Shown piece by piece: positions 61,983 through 64,000 of a stretch of 64,000 nt of DNA. The notes under the pieces were generated by a model that ran no database searches, had not been told where the DNA came from, and was given only the letters and a program-made list of their open reading frames with translations. The stretch is from Armigeres subalbatus (taxonomy: Eukaryota; Arthropoda; Insecta; Diptera; Culicidae): assembly GCF_024139115.2 (NCBI RefSeq), contig NC_085140.1, forward strand, positions 235,974,371-236,038,370, read 5' to 3'. Numbering within the stretch: the first letter of the stretch is position 1; each line of letters starts with the position of its first letter. The position numbers were made by a program, and so were the translations under genes.

Positions 61983-62403
61983 CAGAGTCTATTATATATA
62001 GAGTTACGCAAAGAGTGAAGCCAAATCTACCTATTGAACTGTCAAACCGTCTACCTATCGAGCAAAGTAAACAAATGATTGTTGGTAAGGCGGAAGTATT
62101 GTTATCGCCTGATGATTATTATGGCGAATTAAAACTCATGAATTGAAATGTATTAGATTTGTTCTAGAAACAGCTTCAGAAAAACTTCAATACACCCCCC
62201 AATAAAGTTGCAACAAGAAACTCACGTGTTTGCACTCTGTAGGTGACTTTGGTTATTGAATTAAAAAGCTTTAGAAGTGATCACTCCCGTGAAGTCACTT
62301 GAAGGGTTGAACAAAAATGAAAGTTTTCAACATAATAACAAGAGCATCATTCAGAATAAGAGTAAGAAGATCCTCTTTGCGCAACTCTATATAATAGACT
62401 CTG
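61983..62403. mobile_element. hAT-type MITE
   Basis: Left CAGAGTCTATTATATATAGA, right the inverse of CAGAGTCTATTATATAGAGT, with AGTTRCGCAAAGAG continuing on both arms. Flanks CGTCAAAC (61,975-61,982) and CGACAAAC (62,404-62,411) match at 7 of 8 bases. The frame at 61,889-62,146 runs across the left end and is not a gene. Confidence 0.85.
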
Positions 62404-62411
62404 CGACAAAC

Positions 62412-62905
62412 GACTTACAACAGCGCGGTGACTTGCAACATTTGCGTTTTCCACAATTTTATGTTTTTTTACAATAGAAATAAATCCAAATATCGTATTT
62501 TATCAACACACGACCCTACACTTGTCGTAAGACGAGTTTGTACCAAGGGCCTCATACGCCTGTCACAGGCGAACAAAGCTCGTGTACTCTGCATCGAAGC
62601 TTAGAACCGGTGTTAGGGCGCAATCATTAATGTGAACATTTTTATATTCGGTTAGTTACTGCAAATAAATTCTTTTTCGTGTCCCTATAATCAAGCAGGT
62701 ATCTCAAGCATACCACATCGTTATATTGTTGCATAATTGAGTGTTTAATTTTGATAAAATATCGAAAACAAAAGTGTACATAAAAATTGGCTCGCCATAA
62801 TAAAAAGGTGGTAGAGAATTAACACTGTTGTTTACAGTTTAGAACCAAATCCAGATGTTGCACATGTTGGGGTAGGGATTCAGTGCTCCGCCTTCTCCCC
62901 CTGGT
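62412..62905. other. no gene recognised
   Basis: AT-rich intergenic DNA with no clear repeat. Confidence 0.4.
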
Positions 62906-62909
62906 TTGT

Positions 62910-63006
62910 ACAATCCCATTTAATTCCACCACTTAATTGTACCTTGACAGATACGTATTTCGACTTCAACAGTAAGGTCGTCTTCAGTGTCTCGTACTTG
63001 ACTCGA
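62910..63006 (+). repeat. fragment of the AGGTCGAAATACG foldback family
   Basis: TTTAATTCCACCACTTAATT, ACCTTGACAGATACGTATTT and GGTCGTCTTCAGTGTCTCGT, as at 49,885-49,990 and 18,173-18,338. It abuts the truncated 3' side of the jockey-like element. Confidence 0.7.
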
Positions 63007-64000
63007 CTGAAGTTAATTTTTGATCTAGCAGAAGTCCTAAATATTTAGCTTCGCTAGACCAATTAATTGGAACCCCATTCATAGTGACAATATGTCTGCT
63101 AGAAGGTTTCAAATAAGAAGCTCTCGGCTTATGTGGGAAAATTATAAGCTGAGTTTTGGAAGCATTCAAGGAAATTTTCCATTTTTGCAAGTAAGTGGAG
63201 AAAATATCCAAAGTTTTTTGCAATCTACTACAAATGACACGAAGGCTTCGCCCTTTGGCTGCAAACAAAGATTTTTGACACCCTGGTGGTAAATCAGGTA
63301 AGTCAGAAGTAAAAATGTTATACAATATGGGCCCCAGTATGCTGCCTTGGGGAACACCAGCTCTTACAGGTAATCTATCAGATTGAGAATTCTGATAGTT
63401 TACCTGCAGTTAGCGATCTGATAAATAATTTTGGATCAGTTTAATAATGTACAGAGGAAAATTAAAATTCATCAATTTTATAATCAAACCTTCATGCCAA
63501 ACACTGTCAAATGCTTTCTCTATATCAAGAAGAGCAACTCCAGTCGAATATTCGTCAGATTTGTTGAGCCGAATTAAGTTCGTAACTCTTAATAACTGAT
63601 GAGTGGTTGAATGCCCATGGCGAAAACCAAATTGCTCATCAGCAAAAATAGAATTGTCATTAATATGAACCATCCATCATTCTATTTAAAATAATCTTTT
63701 CAAACAGTTAGCTTTCTTAACGGGCGATAACTAGAAGCCTCAGCTGGTTTTTTATCCGGCTTTAAAATTGGAACAACTTTGGCGTTTTTCCATTTATCTG
63801 GGAAGTATGCCAATTGAAAACATTTATTAAATAAATTAACTAAAAAGGATAAAGAGCTCTCAGGAAGTTTTTTGATAAGTATGTAGAAAATACCATCATC
63901 ACCCGGGGCTTTCATATTTTTAAATTTTCTAGTAATAGATCTAAATTAGTTCCCAACGAAGGGTCAAAAACATTCTCTTGATTGAGAATGTCTTCGAAGC
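63007..64000 (-). pseudogene. Juan/jockey-like reverse transcriptase, partial
   Basis: Minus strand from the window end: MKAPGDDGIFYILIKKLP, FPDKWKNAKVVPILKPDK and ASSYRPL (63,915-63,700). Then, after a deletion, FADEQFGFRHGHSTTHQL and ALLDIEKAFDSVWHEGL with the first catalytic Asp (63,673-63,410). Then RAGVPQGSILGPILYNIF, the thumb (LQKWKISLNASKTQL) and VPINWSSEAKYLGLLLD. Where the catalytic Asp pair should stand, SLFA runs directly into AKGRS, so the active site is gone. The 3' end is truncated and the 5' end lies outside the window. Confidence 0.85.

Noticed and set aside
61889..62146. 85-codon frame near the window end
   Set aside because: It crosses the left border of a hAT-type MITE and has no domain.

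Overview
The window looks like nuclear DNA of a culicine mosquito, most probably Aedes. It is AT-rich and intron-bearing, and most of it is transposon-derived. The visible repeats fit that group: a tRNA-derived SINE with a GAA tail, a PHD-Gag BEL/Pao element, RTE-like and Juan/jockey-like LINEs, hAT elements with 8-bp target duplications and many foldback MITEs. I cannot separate Ae. aegypti from Ae. albopictus by eye.

Two host genes are well supported. (1) A microsomal cytochrome P450 of the CYP9 family (CYP9J-like) lies on the minus strand at 19,371-21,126. It has two exons, a 52-nt intron, all P450 signature motifs and a poly(A) signal 59 nt after the stop. (2) A choline kinase lies on the plus strand from 45,573 to 60,679. 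It has six constitutive coding exons plus one in-frame cassette exon, and it carries the Brenner-type HNDLQEGN loop and the DFEY...NYRGFD choline-kinase motif. Its introns reach 5.3 kb and are full of mobile elements. Any exon upstream of 45,573 was not found.

Layout. 1-2.2 kb: an assembly gap flanked by two near-identical copies of one sequence. 2.2-12.8 kb: intergenic, with a probable 2-kb hAT element, MITEs and a SINE. 12.8-15.2 kb: a 2.4-kb array of an 11-bp A/T repeat. 15.2-19.3 kb: degenerate repeats, including a 145-bp minisatellite interrupted by a TA-flanked MITE. 19.3-21.3 kb: the P450. 21.9-22.4 kb: two copies of one foldback MITE upstream of the P450. 24.2-36.1 kb: a nested block around a broken BEL/Pao retrotransposon on the minus strand. 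That element carries a 1.3-kb solo-LTR-like insertion in integrase and a 1.4-kb hAT insertion in its PHD finger. An inverted Gag-plus-LTR fragment sits beside it, and outer arms of TTCCCCGAA repeats flank the block. 36.6-41.9 kb: a decayed RTE-like LINE and SINE-like repeats. 43.2-45 kb: a palindrome, a second decayed LINE copy on the minus strand and a tandem repeat. 45.5-60.7 kb: the choline kinase. 60.7-64 kb: downstream DNA with a hAT-type MITE and a Juan/jockey-like reverse-transcriptase pseudogene running off the window end.

The two host genes have unrelated roles: xenobiotic or endobiotic oxidation at the ER, and the first step of phosphatidylcholine synthesis. No dedicated novel gene system is evident. 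The most notable signals are a 1.2-kb inverted repeat with roughly 550-bp arms inside a choline-kinase intron, a cassette exon that would nearly double a catalytic-loop insert, a PHD finger belonging to a BEL Gag, and several insertions datable by target-site duplications.
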